Shown here piece after piece: positions 1-9,134 of a stretch of 64,000 bases of DNA. The stretch spans positions 1 to 64,000 of the forward strand of contig NZ_JBJXRG010000003.1 in the NCBI RefSeq assembly GCF_046254955.1. The letters are read 5' to 3'. How positions within the stretch are numbered: position 1 is the first letter of the stretch; each line of letters starts with the position of its first letter. The stretch comes from Qipengyuania_C sp046254955 (lineage in GTDB: Bacteria; Pseudomonadota; Alphaproteobacteria; Sphingomonadales; Sphingomonadaceae). The notes beneath the pieces were generated by a model. It was not told the origin of the DNA. It ran no database searches and worked only from the letters and a program-made list of their open reading frames with translations. A program made the position numbers and the translations under genes.

Positions 1-1513
1 ACGCACTCGCCTGCGTCGAACCGGTCGCAGAAGCCTGATAACCCACTGCCGTATTGAAAGTACCAGAAGCGCTGGTCTGGGCTCCCAAGGCGATCGACGC
101 ATTGCTCACCGCGTCTGCCTGATATCCGATTGCAATTGCTCCAGCAGCGCCGCCCGATGCGTCAAAGCCAAGCGCAACGGATACATCGCCGGCAGCGCTA
201 GAATTCCCGCCTGCAGCCAAGCCACCCCCGCCACTGGCTGTTGCTTCGAAGCCGCTATTCGACGCAAATTGCGTCAGCTCCGCGGTGTTCTGGGCCTGAT
301 TGCCGACTGCCGCATTCAACTGGTCGAGATTGACTGCATCGGTTCCCTGCGTGCCGGGTGCGAGATTGGTAATCTGGCGATTGCCACCGAAATCATTATT
401 GCCAACTGAAACGGTGTTCTCGCGCGATGCGATCGACCCTGCGCCCAATGCAACTGAGTTAGTCGCGGCCGCCTGCGCATTGTTGCCAATGGCTGTCCCT
501 CGCAGGACGTTTGCGATACTTGAGCCACCGATGGCGGTTGCCTGCGATCCCGCTGCGCTTGCGCTAACACCCATGGCCACCGAATTCACGCCGGTCGAAG
601 TGGTATTCCAGCCGACCGCCACCGCAAGGTCACCACTGCCATCGGCCAATGCTCCGATTGCGACAGAGGAACTGGTTGCCGTGGCTTCAAGTCCGACCGC
701 AACGGCGTCGCTTTCCGCATTGGCGGAGCTGCCGATTGCCACAGCGTCAGTTCCACTGGCATTCGCTGCTGCGCCGGCAGAATTGACCTTTACATAGTCT
801 CCGCCGGCTCCGGCGCCTGCAACCGCTGCATCGACATAGGACTTATTGGCAGCATCGGTCGCATTGACCGGTGCCGCGACATTGGTGATCCGGCGTTCCG
901 AACCCGAAGAACCAACCGAAACGGTATCACTTTCGGTAGCGATTGATCCTCCACCAATCGCCACCGCTCCCGAAACATTATCAGCAACCGAGCTAGCTGG
1001 TCCGATGGCAAGTGAAAAGCTTGAGTTGGCCCCCACACTGGCAAAACTACCGATCGCAATCGAAAGGCCAGCGGTTGATGGGACCTGGGCATTGCTGCCA
1101 ATTGCGATTGCATCGCCTGCCAGCGCCTGGGCCGCGTTTGTGCCAATCGAATCCGTGCCGCCGCCGATCGCAATGGCGCCGACTTCGGTGGCCGTGGCAA
1201 AGCCGCCAATCGCAACTGCGCCCTGTGCAAATTCGGTGATCACGGTATTCCCACCAACCGCCACCGAATTATCCGCCTGAGCCGAGGCATCATTCCCGAC
1301 AGCGACCGCATTGCCGCCGCTCAAGCTGCCTCCGACTGCGCCCACGCCGCACTCCAACCCATCGTCGGAAGTCCCGGTTGTCTCGTCCGGACCCTGGTTA
1401 ACGTTACATTCCGCAGTTGCGTCTGCGTGTGCCGGTGAAATGGCCAATGCCATAGCAGTAGAGGCGAGCAGGATCGCCGCCGGAATCCGAGCGAAATTGT
1501 ATTTGCGATTCAT
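1..1513 (-). CDS. YadA-like trimeric autotransporter adhesin, 5' part
   Basis: This is the N-terminal 504 codons of a surface adhesin; the 3' end lies beyond the left edge. ATG is at 1513-1511. Residues 1 to about 30 are a signal peptide (MNRKYNFAR, a hydrophobic stretch, then AHA before DATAE). The rest is made of degenerate YadA-head repeats with AVAIG/SVAVG cores, for example AVAIGSSANAESDAVAVG. Two neck-like segments interrupt them, RRITNVAAPVNATDAANK (about residues 205-230) and NRQITNLAPGTQGTDAVN (about 380-405). In the family, head repeats form a left-handed beta-roll trimer and necks join it to coiled-coil stalks. The type Vc membrane anchor would be at the missing C-terminus, so secretion class is inferred. 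Open frames on the opposite strand here are by-products of the repeat composition. Confidence 0.88.
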   Translation of the reverse strand, partial: MNRKYNFARIPAAILLASTAMALAISPAHADATAECNVNQGPDETTGTSDDGLECGVGAVGGSLSGGNAVAVGNDASAQADNSVAVGGNTVITEFAQGAVAIGGFATATEVGAIAIGGGTDSIGTNAAQALAGDAIAIGSNAQVPSTAGLSIAIGSFASVGANSSFSLAIGPASSVADNVSGAVAIGGGSIATESDTVSVGSSGSERRITNVAAPVNATDAANKSYVDAAVAGAGAGGDYVKVNSAGAAANASGTDAVAIGSSANAESDAVAVGLEATATSSSVAIGALADGSGDLAVAVGWNTTSTGVNSVAMGVSASAAGSQATAIGGSSIANVLRGTAIGNNAQAAATNSVALGAGSIASRENTVSVGNNDFGGNRQITNLAPGTQGTDAVNLDQLNAAVGNQAQNTAELTQFASNSGFEATASGGGGLAAGGNSSAAGDVSVALGFDASGGAAGAIAIGYQADAVSNASIALGAQTSASGTFNTAVGYQASATGSTQASA

Positions 1514-1654
1514 GGAAGAATGACCCCTGTTTTCCTTTGCAGTCACAGCAGTCGGTAGAAGACGGTTTTTCGCTCAGCAATATGATTTTTGCTGCCTCGG
1601 AGATAGCGTCGGAAAAATGCGCAACAGCAGGAAAGCTGCATTCACATGCCCAGC

Positions 1655-3196
1655 TTAAATGACCCCTGCCGCTGCCAGCAGCGCCTGCGTGCTCGGATCG
1701 AAATCACCGCCGCCGCCCTCAATATCCTTGGCCATTTTCTTGCCCAGCTCGACCCCGAACTGGTCGAAGGGATTGATCCCCATCAGCACGGCGTTCGCGA
1801 ATACCCGATGCTCGTGGAAAGCGATCAACGCGCCGAGCGCAGCCGCGTCGAGATCATCACACAGCATCGTCGCGCTGGGCCGGTCGCCGGGAAATGCGCG
1901 CGCGAGGTCTTTCCCGTCGCTCGCCATATTTCCGCCCGCCATCAGCGCCGCGCCTTGAGCAAAGCAGTTGGTCAGCAGGATGCGGTGATGCGCCGGATCG
2001 AGATCGTCTCCGGGTGCGATCGCGGCAACGAAATCGACTGGGATCAAGTGCGTACCCTGGTGCAGCAGCTGGAATACGGCATGCTGCGCATCGGTACCCA
2101 CCCCGCCCCATGTAACGGGCGCTGTCGGGCCCGAAACAGGTTCGCCTTTAGCAGTCACGGATTTGCCATTGCTCTCCATTTCAAGCTGCTGGAGATAGTC
2201 AGGCAGCAAAGCCAACCGCTCGTCATAGGCAAAACACGCACGCGTTTGGCAGCCGCGGATGCGCGAATAATACTGGTCGGCAAACGCTGCACGTAGCGGC
2301 AGATTATCGCGGCCCCGAGCGCTGGCGAAGTGATCGTCCACTGCCCGCGCGCCATCAAGCATCGCGGCAAACTCCTCCCAGCCGACCGCCATGGCTACCG
2401 GAAAACCGATCGAAGACCACAGCGAATAGCGCCCACCCACGCTTTCAGGAAACGGCAGAACGCGCGTCTCATCGACGCCCCATTCGACCGCCTTCCCCGG
2501 CGATGCAGTGAGCGCAACAACACGCCCGACCGGATCGTCGATTCCGTTATCTTCCAGCCACGCCAGCGCCGATGCGGCATTGGTCATCGTCTCGATTGTG
2601 GTGAAAGTCTTGGAGGCCACCGCGACAAGGGTCGTCGCTGGATCGCATGCTGCGAAGGCCTGCTCCAGCGCCAGGCCGTCAATGTTCGAGACGACATGCA
2701 CATCGACCAGCGCGAGATCACGGGTGAGCGCATCGACTGCCAGCGCCGGTCCTAGCGCCGAGCCGCCAATGCCAATATGGATCAGGTGTTTGACTTCCCC
2801 AAGCGCGCCGTCGTGGATTGCCTCGATCAGCATCTGCATCCGCCGATGAAGCGCCGCTGCTTCCTCGACATCGGCATCGCTGCCCACTCCGCGCTGGGCA
2901 GTGTGCGTCGCCGCGCGCGCTTCTGTCGGGTTCACTACCTCTCCGCTCAGCAGAGCCGAGCGTTTGGCGTCAAATTCGCATGCCAGCGCCAGCGCTTCGA
3001 AATCCGCCAGCAAGCCGTCGGTCAGGTGTGTTTTCGACCAGTCGAGGAGAATTCCGCCTGCGCCATCGCCTTCGCCCCAGTCGATCCGGCCCGAGAGCTT
3101 CTCGACGCGGTCCCGGTCCGCAGCGAATAAATCCTGCAAGGTGGGGTCCTTGTGGAGTCCAATCGCCTTCCAGGCTGCTGCGACCGCATCGCTCAC
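1655..3196 (-). CDS. pgi: Glucose-6-phosphate isomerase
   Basis: Cytosolic enzyme interconverting glucose-6-phosphate and fructose-6-phosphate. The 513-residue protein carries both PGI family signatures, VGGRYSLWSSIGFP in the middle and NPFDQFGVELGK near the C-terminus (the Lys is the catalytic residue of signature 2). QLLHQGTHLIPVDF supplies the conserved His. I chose the GTG at 3196 because AAAGGA lies 7 bases upstream and translation then begins V-SDAVAAAWK. A GTG at 3238 would add 14 residues but has no comparable ribosome site and pushes into the divergent lepB start. The gene is transcribed away from lepB, with only 47 bases between the starts, so the promoters must be packed there or overlap. 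Confidence 0.95.
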   Translation of the reverse strand: MSDAVAAAWKAIGLHKDPTLQDLFAADRDRVEKLSGRIDWGEGDGAGGILLDWSKTHLTDGLLADFEALALACEFDAKRSALLSGEVVNPTEARAATHTAQRGVGSDADVEEAAALHRRMQMLIEAIHDGALGEVKHLIHIGIGGSALGPALAVDALTRDLALVDVHVVSNIDGLALEQAFAACDPATTLVAVASKTFTTIETMTNAASALAWLEDNGIDDPVGRVVALTASPGKAVEWGVDETRVLPFPESVGGRYSLWSSIGFPVAMAVGWEEFAAMLDGARAVDDHFASARGRDNLPLRAAFADQYYSRIRGCQTRACFAYDERLALLPDYLQQLEMESNGKSVTAKGEPVSGPTAPVTWGGVGTDAQHAVFQLLHQGTHLIPVDFVAAIAPGDDLDPAHHRILLTNCFAQGAALMAGGNMASDGKDLARAFPGDRPSATMLCDDLDAAALGALIAFHEHRVFANAVLMGINPFDQFGVELGKKMAKDIEGGGGDFDPSTQALLAAAGVI

Positions 3197-3243
3197 GTGA
3201 AAATCCTTTCGTGGTGCATTCGAGGCGGGTAGAGGCACCCCGC

Positions 3244-4113
3244 ATGGATGAAAAGCAAGAAACTGTTGTGACGGACGAACTGCAGGGTGAAGCGGCAGGC
3301 GCGCCAGCCGCCAACGCGGACTGGCCGCCGGAGAAAGCGAAGAAGGAGGACAATTTCTTCGTCTTCCTGCTCAAGCTGCTGGCCGTGGTACTGATCTTCC
3401 GCAGCTTCATCTTCTCGCCCTTCTCGATTCCTTCGGAAAGTATGCTTCCGCGCCTGATGAACGGCGACTACTTGCTCGCCTCGAAATGGTCCTACGGCTT
3501 CTCCAAGCATTCGCTGCCATTCAGCGCGCCGCTGATCCCGGGCCGCATCTTCGCCAGCGAGCCAGAACGCGGCGATGTGGCGATCTTCAAGCACCCAATC
3601 GACGAGGTCGACTACATCAAACGCGTGATCGGCCTTCCCGGCGATAGTATCGCCGTGCGCAATGGCGTTGTGATCCTCAATGGCGAGCCCATTCCCAAGG
3701 AGCGGATCGACGACTTCATAATCCCGGTCAGCGCAAATACCGCCTGCGCACGCAGCCAGTTCGAGACCCGCGATGCCGAGGGCAATGCGGTCTGCGCCTA
3801 TCCGCGGTTCCGCGAGACGCTACCATCGGGCGCTACATATGAAGTGCTCGATTTCGGGCCGGATCTCAACGACAATTTCGGGCCGGTCATCGTTCCGCAA
3901 GGGCAGCTGTTCGTGATGGGCGACAACCGCGACAATTCACAGGATTCGCGCGTGCCCGCGATGCCGGGCGGCGGGGTTGGCATCGTGCCGCAGGACATGC
4001 TGGTCGGCCGTGCCACCATCCTGATGTGGTCGACCGATGGATCATCCAGCTGGCTCTTGCCTTGGACCTGGTTCACCGCAGCGCGCTGGGACAGGCTGGG
4101 AACCACCCTGTGA
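3244..4113 (+). CDS. lepB: Signal peptidase I
   Basis: Inner-membrane serine peptidase that removes signal peptides from secreted pre-proteins. The 289-residue protein has an acidic cytoplasmic N-terminus, one membrane segment at about residues 37-58, then the catalytic boxes: PSESMLPRL with the nucleophile Ser66, DYIKRVIGLPGD with the general base Lys126, and GDNRDNSQDSR near the C-terminus. Length and box order are normal for the alphaproteobacterial enzyme. It starts at ATG 3244, divergent from pgi. It is translationally coupled to rnc, whose GTG overlaps the TGA stop by 4 bases, so lepB-rnc-era form an operon. Confidence 0.96.
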   Translation: MDEKQETVVTDELQGEAAGAPAANADWPPEKAKKEDNFFVFLLKLLAVVLIFRSFIFSPFSIPSESMLPRLMNGDYLLASKWSYGFSKHSLPFSAPLIPGRIFASEPERGDVAIFKHPIDEVDYIKRVIGLPGDSIAVRNGVVILNGEPIPKERIDDFIIPVSANTACARSQFETRDAEGNAVCAYPRFRETLPSGATYEVLDFGPDLNDNFGPVIVPQGQLFVMGDNRDNSQDSRVPAMPGGGVGIVPQDMLVGRATILMWSTDGSSSWLLPWTWFTAARWDRLGTTL

Positions 4114-4781
4114 GCACGCTCGAAGCGGAGACAAAGGCGTGGCTCGGGCAGACCGGGTTCACTGTCGCGGACGAGGATTTGTGGCTGGCAGCGCTTACCC
4201 ATGGCAGCATGGACGAAGCGCATGACTACGAGCGGCTCGAATTCCTCGGTGACCGGGTGCTGGGCCTGTCCATCGCTTCATGGCTGTTCGAGCGCGATCT
4301 TGGGCCGGAAGGCACCCTATCACGCCAGCTCAATGCGCTGGTGAGCCGCGATTCCTGCGCCGTCGTCGCGCGAAGGATCGGGCTCCCTGAACATATCCGC
4401 ATTTCGAAGCAGGCGCGCAATGATGGCGGCGCCGACAGCTCAAACATCCTCGGGGACGTGATGGAATCACTGCTCGGCGCACAATTTCTTCAGGACGGCT
4501 TCGAGCGGTCCAATCGCCTGATCCGCAAGCTATGGCTGCCGATGATCGAAAGCGGTGCCGGGCAGGAGAAGCACCCCAAGAGCGCGCTGCAGGAATGGGC
4601 TGCGGGCAACCAGCGCAAGCCGCCGTTCTACGAAGTGACCGACCGGTCCGGCCCCGACCATGCCGCAAAATTCACCGTGCGCGTTTCAGTCCACAAGGTG
4701 GGTGAAGCCGAGGGTACCGCATCAAGTAAGCAGGAAGCCGAAACGGCTGCCGCCAAAGCCTTTATGGAGCAGTTCGCATGA
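4110..4781 (+). CDS. rnc: Ribonuclease III
   Basis: Double-strand-specific endoribonuclease that processes rRNA precursors and structured RNAs. The 223-residue protein has the family signature ERLEFLGDRVLG near residue 38, with the metal-binding Glu and Asp, and a second acidic site in DVMESLLGAQFLQ. A C-terminal dsRNA-binding domain begins at about residue 150 (KSALQEWAAGNQRKPPFYEV). The start is the GTG at 4110, which overlaps the lepB stop (GTGA). An upstream ATG in the same frame at 4026 lies inside lepB and would add an unlikely extension. The stop overlaps the era ATG by 4 bases. Confidence 0.96.
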   Translation: MSTLEAETKAWLGQTGFTVADEDLWLAALTHGSMDEAHDYERLEFLGDRVLGLSIASWLFERDLGPEGTLSRQLNALVSRDSCAVVARRIGLPEHIRISKQARNDGGADSSNILGDVMESLLGAQFLQDGFERSNRLIRKLWLPMIESGAGQEKHPKSALQEWAAGNQRKPPFYEVTDRSGPDHAAKFTVRVSVHKVGEAEGTASSKQEAETAAAKAFMEQFA

Positions 4782-5683
4782 GCGAAACCGGAAAAACAAG
4801 ATGCGGCGTGGTGGCCGTGATCGGCGCGCCCAATGCGGGCAAATCGACGCTGGTCAACCAGCTCGTTGGGCAGAAGGTCGCGATAACCAGCGCCAAGGCG
4901 CAGACCACTCGCGCGCGACTGATGGGGCTCGCCATTCACGAGAAAACGCAGATGATCCTGGTCGATACGCCGGGGATCTTTGCCCCACGCCGGAGGCTTG
5001 ATCGGGCCATGGTGAGCGCCGCGTGGGAAGGCACGCAGGCCGCCGACGCGGTGCTGCTGGTGGTCGATCCGGTCAAGCAGCGCCGCCATGAGCTGACCCC
5101 GCTGCTCGAGCAACTGACGGGGCGGCCCGAGCGCAAGATATTGGTGCTCAACAAGGTTGATATCTCGAAGAAAGAGCCGCTGCTGGCGCTGGCGCAGGAG
5201 CTGGCTGAGAAAGCGCAATTTGATGAGATTTACTTCGTATCCGCACTGACCGGCGATGGGGTGGCGGATATGAAGGAAGCGCTCGCCAAGCTGATGCCCG
5301 AAGGCCCGTGGCACTATCCCGAAGACCAGGTTTCCGATGCCTCCGAACGCTTGCTGGCCGCCGAGATCACGCGCGAGCAACTCTACCAGCAGCTCCATGA
5401 AGAGCTGCCGTACGATTCAGCCGTGCGCCACGAAAGCTATACCGAACGGCCCGATGGCAGCGTGGAAGTGCGCCAGCAAATTGTGATCGCGCGCGATAGC
5501 CAGAAGCCAATCGTGCTCGGCAAGGGCGGACGGCGGATCAAGGAGATCGGGGAAGCGTCGCGCAAGGAGCTAAGCGAGATTCTTGGCGTCCCGGTGCACC
5601 TCTATTTGCACGTCAAAGTCGACGAGCGCTGGGCCGACGACAAGGAAATCTACGAGGAAATCGGGCTGGACTGGGTCAGATAA
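4778..5683 (+). CDS. era: GTPase Era
   Basis: GTP-binding protein that binds the 3' end of 16S rRNA and assists 30S subunit maturation. The 301-residue product has the G1 loop GAPNAGKSTLVNQLVG at about residue 17, G3 in VDTPGIFAPRRRLDRA, and G4 NKVD. A C-terminal KH domain contains IVLGKGGRRIKEIGEASRKE. The start ATG overlaps the rnc stop (ATGA), making the third gene of the lepB-rnc-era operon, an arrangement common in alphaproteobacteria. Nothing in the sequence departs from the family. Confidence 0.97.
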   Translation: MSETGKTRCGVVAVIGAPNAGKSTLVNQLVGQKVAITSAKAQTTRARLMGLAIHEKTQMILVDTPGIFAPRRRLDRAMVSAAWEGTQAADAVLLVVDPVKQRRHELTPLLEQLTGRPERKILVLNKVDISKKEPLLALAQELAEKAQFDEIYFVSALTGDGVADMKEALAKLMPEGPWHYPEDQVSDASERLLAAEITREQLYQQLHEELPYDSAVRHESYTERPDGSVEVRQQIVIARDSQKPIVLGKGGRRIKEIGEASRKELSEILGVPVHLYLHVKVDERWADDKEIYEEIGLDWVR

Positions 5684-5694
5684 GGTTCACGATC

Positions 5695-6270
5695 ATGCCC
5701 AATCACGCTCCTGCAATAGCTGCGCCTCTTCGAAACGTTGAGACCGAACGCCTCCTACTGGAGCGATTTGAGCTCCGGCATGCCGCAATGCTCGCACCTA
5801 TCTTTGCCAAACACGCTGTCTGGGAATTCCCCTATGGACGCGGCTTTTCTACCGAAGAGACCGAAGGTTTCGTCGAAACCCAGACCAGAGAGTGGCACGA
5901 GTATGGAATTGGTTGCTGGGTGGCGAGCGAAAAGGCGAATGGACGAACGATTGGATATGCCGGGCTATCGATCCCGCACTTCCTTCCCGATCACCTCCCT
6001 GCTGTCGAGGTTGGCTGGCGGTTTGATCCCGATGTTTGGGGACGTGGCTATGCGACCGAAGCCGCGAGCGCCGCACTCGATGAAGCATTTGGCACGCTCG
6101 AGTTGAACCGCGTGTGCTCTGCACCGCAAGTTGCCAACCCTCCTTCCTTTGCTGTGTGTGAACGCCTCGGGATGACCCGCGAGGGGATCGTATCCGCCGC
6201 CGGCAACGAGAAGCGCGGTCCGGTCGATGTGTATCTTTATTGGATTACACGGGAAGCATGGGAACTGTGA
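5695..6270 (+). CDS. GNAT family N-acetyltransferase (RimJ/RimL type)
   Basis: Acetyl-CoA-dependent acyltransferase of 191 residues. The opening ETERLLLERFELRHA is typical of the RimJ/RimL-like subgroup, and the acetyl-CoA pyrophosphate loop is seen in DPDVWGRGYATEAASAAL. NPPSFAVCERLGMTREG near the C-terminus is the usual NxxSxxVxExLGF-type motif. The acceptor is unknown; relatives acetylate ribosomal protein N-termini, antibiotics or small amines. The gene begins 11 bases after era on the same strand and may be a fourth operon member. It is followed by a short hairpin and then by genes on the opposite strand. Confidence 0.85.
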   Translation: MPNHAPAIAAPLRNVETERLLLERFELRHAAMLAPIFAKHAVWEFPYGRGFSTEETEGFVETQTREWHEYGIGCWVASEKANGRTIGYAGLSIPHFLPDHLPAVEVGWRFDPDVWGRGYATEAASAALDEAFGTLELNRVCSAPQVANPPSFAVCERLGMTREGIVSAAGNEKRGPVDVYLYWITREAWEL

Positions 6271-6283
6271 GTCCCCATTCCTA

Positions 6284-6301
6284 CAGTCGCTAACGCGACT
6301 G
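6284..6301. terminator. Hairpin between convergent genes
   Basis: Perfect 7-base inverted repeat CAGTCGC / GCGACTG with a TAAC loop, 13 bases after the GNAT stop and 44 bases beyond the stop of the opposing small gene. No T tract follows on either strand, so intrinsic termination is uncertain. It may act as an RNA 3'-end stabiliser instead. Confidence 0.35.
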
Positions 6302-6345
6302 CCACCTCCCCACTTGTGACTGCATCAAAAGCAGGGAGGATTTCC

Positions 6346-6528
6346 TCACCGCTTTTTCGCGATTGCGATCTTGTTTTTCTTGGCGAAATCCTTGGTTGAA
6401 TCCTCACTACGGCCGAGCGCCTTGGCGATCTGCTTGAGGCCATGGCCCTTCGCAGCGAGCGTGCGCAGCTGGCCCGCCTCTTCCGCCTTCCACGGCTGCT
6501 TGTGACGCTCGAACCGCTCCTTCGCCAT
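6346..6528 (-). CDS. Small basic protein with a Myb/SANT-like helix-turn-helix
   Basis: A 60-residue basic protein directly behind topA; its ATG shares one base with the topA stop (TGATG). An in-frame GTG one codon earlier is also possible. The body reads as a Myb/SANT or homeodomain-like unit: PWKAEEAGQLRTLAAKGHGL then KQIAKALGRSEDS, with a Trp at the start of helix 1 and a turn before the last helix. It ends in a Lys-rich tail (KKNKIAIAKKR). The overlap implies co-transcription and translational coupling with topoisomerase I. A DNA-associated role is inference from fold and charge; no specific family name can be given with confidence. Confidence 0.7.
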   Translation of the reverse strand: MAKERFERHKQPWKAEEAGQLRTLAAKGHGLKQIAKALGRSEDSTKDFAKKNKIAIAKKR

Positions 6529-9071
6529 CACTCCTTCACCGCCGCCTTTTTCTTGGCCGGAGCTTTCTTCTTTTTCGGAGCCGCCTTCTTGCGTTTCTTT
6601 TTCGGCGGACCTTTCGCTGCGCGGGCGTCGATCAGCGCGACGGCCTGTTCCTCGGTCACATCTTCGGGCTTCACGTCCTTGGGGATGGTCGCATTGGTCG
6701 ACCCGTCGGTGACGTAAGGCCCATAGCGGCCAGGCATCACCTTGATCTCGCCGCCGCTAGTCGGATGCGCGCCGAGCGTCTTGATCGGCTCCGCCTTGCC
6801 GCGCGCCCCTCCCTTGCGGGCCTTTGACTGCGCCAGCAGGTCCACCGCGCGGTTCATCCCGATATCGAAGATTTCGGCAGTTGACTGGAGCTTCCCGTAC
6901 GTCCCCTCATGGCGGACCGCCGGGCCATAGCGCCACAGCCCGGCTTCGATCTCCTTGCCACTCTCCGGATGCTCGCCAATGATGCGCGGCAAGCCGAGCA
7001 GCTTGATCGCCCATTCGAGATCAAAATCGTCAAGGTCTTTGGGGATTGAGGCGCGCTTCTTCTCGCCGTCGACTTCCATTTCAACATAGGGCCCGAACCG
7101 GCCCGACTTGCGGTGCACTTCCGCGCCCGTTTCGGGATGCGTCCCCATCATGCCGTCCTGGCCGCCTTCCTCGCCGTCCGCGCCCGGCTGGGCAAAGCGG
7201 CGGGTGTATTTGCATTCGGGATAATTGGCGCAGGCGACGAAAGCGCCATAGCGGCCCCCGCGCAGCGCCAGCCGTCCATTTTCGCGCCCCTCGTCGCGGC
7301 ACATGGGACACATGCGCGGATCTGTGCCGTCCTCGCTGGGAGGGAATAGGAAATCGGAGAGGTATTCGTCCAGCACCTCGGTCACTTCCGAAGGCTTCTT
7401 CTCCATCACTTCTTCGGTCTTGGGTTTGAAGTCCTGCCAGAAGGCGCGCAGCAATTTCTTCCACTCTTCGCGACCGCCCGAGACATCGTCGAGCTCTTCT
7501 TCCATCTCGGCTGTGAAATCATAGCCGACGTAACGTTCGAAAAAACGTTCGAGAAACGCTGTCAGGAGACGGCCCGATTCCTCTGCAAAGAAACGGCTTT
7601 TCTCCATCCGCACGTAATCGCGATCGCGCAACGTCTGGATCGTCGAAGCGTAGGTCGATGGACGACCAATGCCCAGCTCTTCCAGCTTCTTGACCAGCGA
7701 AGCTTCCGAATAACGCGGCGGAGGCTGGGTGAAATGCTGGTTCGCGTCGACCGCCTTCTTCGCCGGACTATCGCCCTTGTGCATGATCGGCAGCAGACCA
7801 TCGTCATCGTCATCGGACTTGTCGTCGAAGCCTTCCTGGTAGACCGCGAGGAAGCCGGGGAACTTCACCACCTGGCCGGTCGCGCGCAGCTCGTGCTGAC
7901 CGGTTCCATCGCGCAGGGTAACGGTGGTGCGTTCGAGCGAGGCGGCGGCCATCTGGCTCGCCATCGCGCGCTTGAAGATCAGATCGTACAGCTTGGCTTC
8001 ATCGCCCACACTGGCCGAATCGCGCATGAAGCTGGTCGGGCGGATCGCCTCGTGCGCTTCCTGCGTGTTCTTCGCCTTTGTCTGGTACATGCGCGGCTTT
8101 TCGGGAAGGTAATGCCCATCGTAGCGCTCGGTAATGGCCTTGCGGCAGGCCGAGATCGCGCTGCTATCCATCTGAACGCCATCGGTCCGCATGTAGGTGA
8201 TCGAGCCCGCCTCGTAGAGCTTCTGGGCGCAGCGCATGGTGTGGCTGGCGGAGAAGCCAAGCTTGCGCGCGGCCTCCTGCTGCAGCGTCGAGGTCGTGAA
8301 CGGCGGCGCGGGATTGCGTTTGAGCGGCTTGGTCTCGATTTCCTCGATCGTAAAGCGCGCATCTTCTACGGCAGCTTTGGCCGCCATGGCGCTGCCTTCG
8401 TTGCCCAGCGTCAGCTTCTCCAGCTTCTCGCCATTGTAGCGCACCAATCGCGCATCGAAGGCGGTGCCGTCATGCTCGAGCTTAGCGATGACAGACCAGT
8501 ATTCGTCGGGCCTGAAGATCTCGATTTCGTGCTCGCGCTCGCAGATCAGCCGCAGCGCGACCGACTGCACCCGGCCCGCGCTCTTCGCGCCTGGCAGGCG
8601 GCGCCACAGCACCGGCGAGAGCGTGAAGCCGTAAAGGTAGTCGAGCGCGCGGCGCGCGAGGTAGGCATCGATCAGGTCGGTATCGAGCTCGCGCGGGCGC
8701 CCCATCGCCTCGGTCACGGCAGCCTTGGTTATCGCATTGAAAGTCACGCGGTCGACCTTGGCGGGCAGCGCTTTGCGCTTCTTCAGCAGCTCCTGGACAT
8801 GCCAGCTGATCGCTTCACCTTCACGGTCAGGGTCAGTTGCGAGGACGAGCCGGTCGGCCTTCTTCGCCGCATCGGCGATTTCCTTGAAGCGGCTCTGCTT
8901 GTCGCGATAGAGCTCCCAGTCCATCGCGAAGTCCTCGTCCGGACGGACCGAGCCATCCTTGGGAGGGAGATCGCGGACATGGCCATAGCTGGCGAGGACC
9001 TTGAAGTCCTTGCCCAGATATTGCTCGATAGTCTTCGCCTTGGCCGGCGATTCAACAATGACAAGCTGCAT
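6528..9071 (-). CDS. topA: DNA topoisomerase I
   Basis: Type IA topoisomerase that relaxes negatively supercoiled DNA. The 847-residue protein has an N-terminal TOPRIM domain with Glu7 in VESPAKAKTIEQYL and Asp80/Asp82 in LATDPDREGEAISWH. The active-site Tyr293 lies in GSITYMRTDG. A C4 zinc-ribbon unit starts CPMCRDEGRENG and closes with CANYPEC, followed by further topoisomerase C-terminal repeats (GRFGPYVEM, GRYGPYVTD). The protein ends in a Lys/Ala/Pro-rich tail from about residue 818 (KKKRKKAAPKKKKAPAKKK) that resembles a histone-H1 tail. It lies downstream of dprA and plsY on the same strand. Upstream of its ATG is a 63-base gap to dprA. Confidence 0.97.
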   Translation of the reverse strand: MQLVIVESPAKAKTIEQYLGKDFKVLASYGHVRDLPPKDGSVRPDEDFAMDWELYRDKQSRFKEIADAAKKADRLVLATDPDREGEAISWHVQELLKKRKALPAKVDRVTFNAITKAAVTEAMGRPRELDTDLIDAYLARRALDYLYGFTLSPVLWRRLPGAKSAGRVQSVALRLICEREHEIEIFRPDEYWSVIAKLEHDGTAFDARLVRYNGEKLEKLTLGNEGSAMAAKAAVEDARFTIEEIETKPLKRNPAPPFTTSTLQQEAARKLGFSASHTMRCAQKLYEAGSITYMRTDGVQMDSSAISACRKAITERYDGHYLPEKPRMYQTKAKNTQEAHEAIRPTSFMRDSASVGDEAKLYDLIFKRAMASQMAAASLERTTVTLRDGTGQHELRATGQVVKFPGFLAVYQEGFDDKSDDDDDGLLPIMHKGDSPAKKAVDANQHFTQPPPRYSEASLVKKLEELGIGRPSTYASTIQTLRDRDYVRMEKSRFFAEESGRLLTAFLERFFERYVGYDFTAEMEEELDDVSGGREEWKKLLRAFWQDFKPKTEEVMEKKPSEVTEVLDEYLSDFLFPPSEDGTDPRMCPMCRDEGRENGRLALRGGRYGAFVACANYPECKYTRRFAQPGADGEEGGQDGMMGTHPETGAEVHRKSGRFGPYVEMEVDGEKKRASIPKDLDDFDLEWAIKLLGLPRIIGEHPESGKEIEAGLWRYGPAVRHEGTYGKLQSTAEIFDIGMNRAVDLLAQSKARKGGARGKAEPIKTLGAHPTSGGEIKVMPGRYGPYVTDGSTNATIPKDVKPEDVTEEQAVALIDARAAKGPPKKKRKKAAPKKKKAPAKKKAAVKE

Positions 9072-9134
9072 TTCGGTGAGTGAATCCTTACGTGTGTACG
9101 TACGCGCGAGAGTGGTGCGGGGGATTCGATGGTG

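Noticed and set aside
300..1280. Plus-strand open frames of 144-165 codons over the adhesin gene
   Set aside because: They are mirror images of the minus-strand YadA repeats, with no ribosome sites and no family features.
7734..9083. A 449-codon plus-strand frame opposite topA
   Set aside because: topA is certain on the other strand; the frame results from high GC third-position bias and encodes no recognisable domain.
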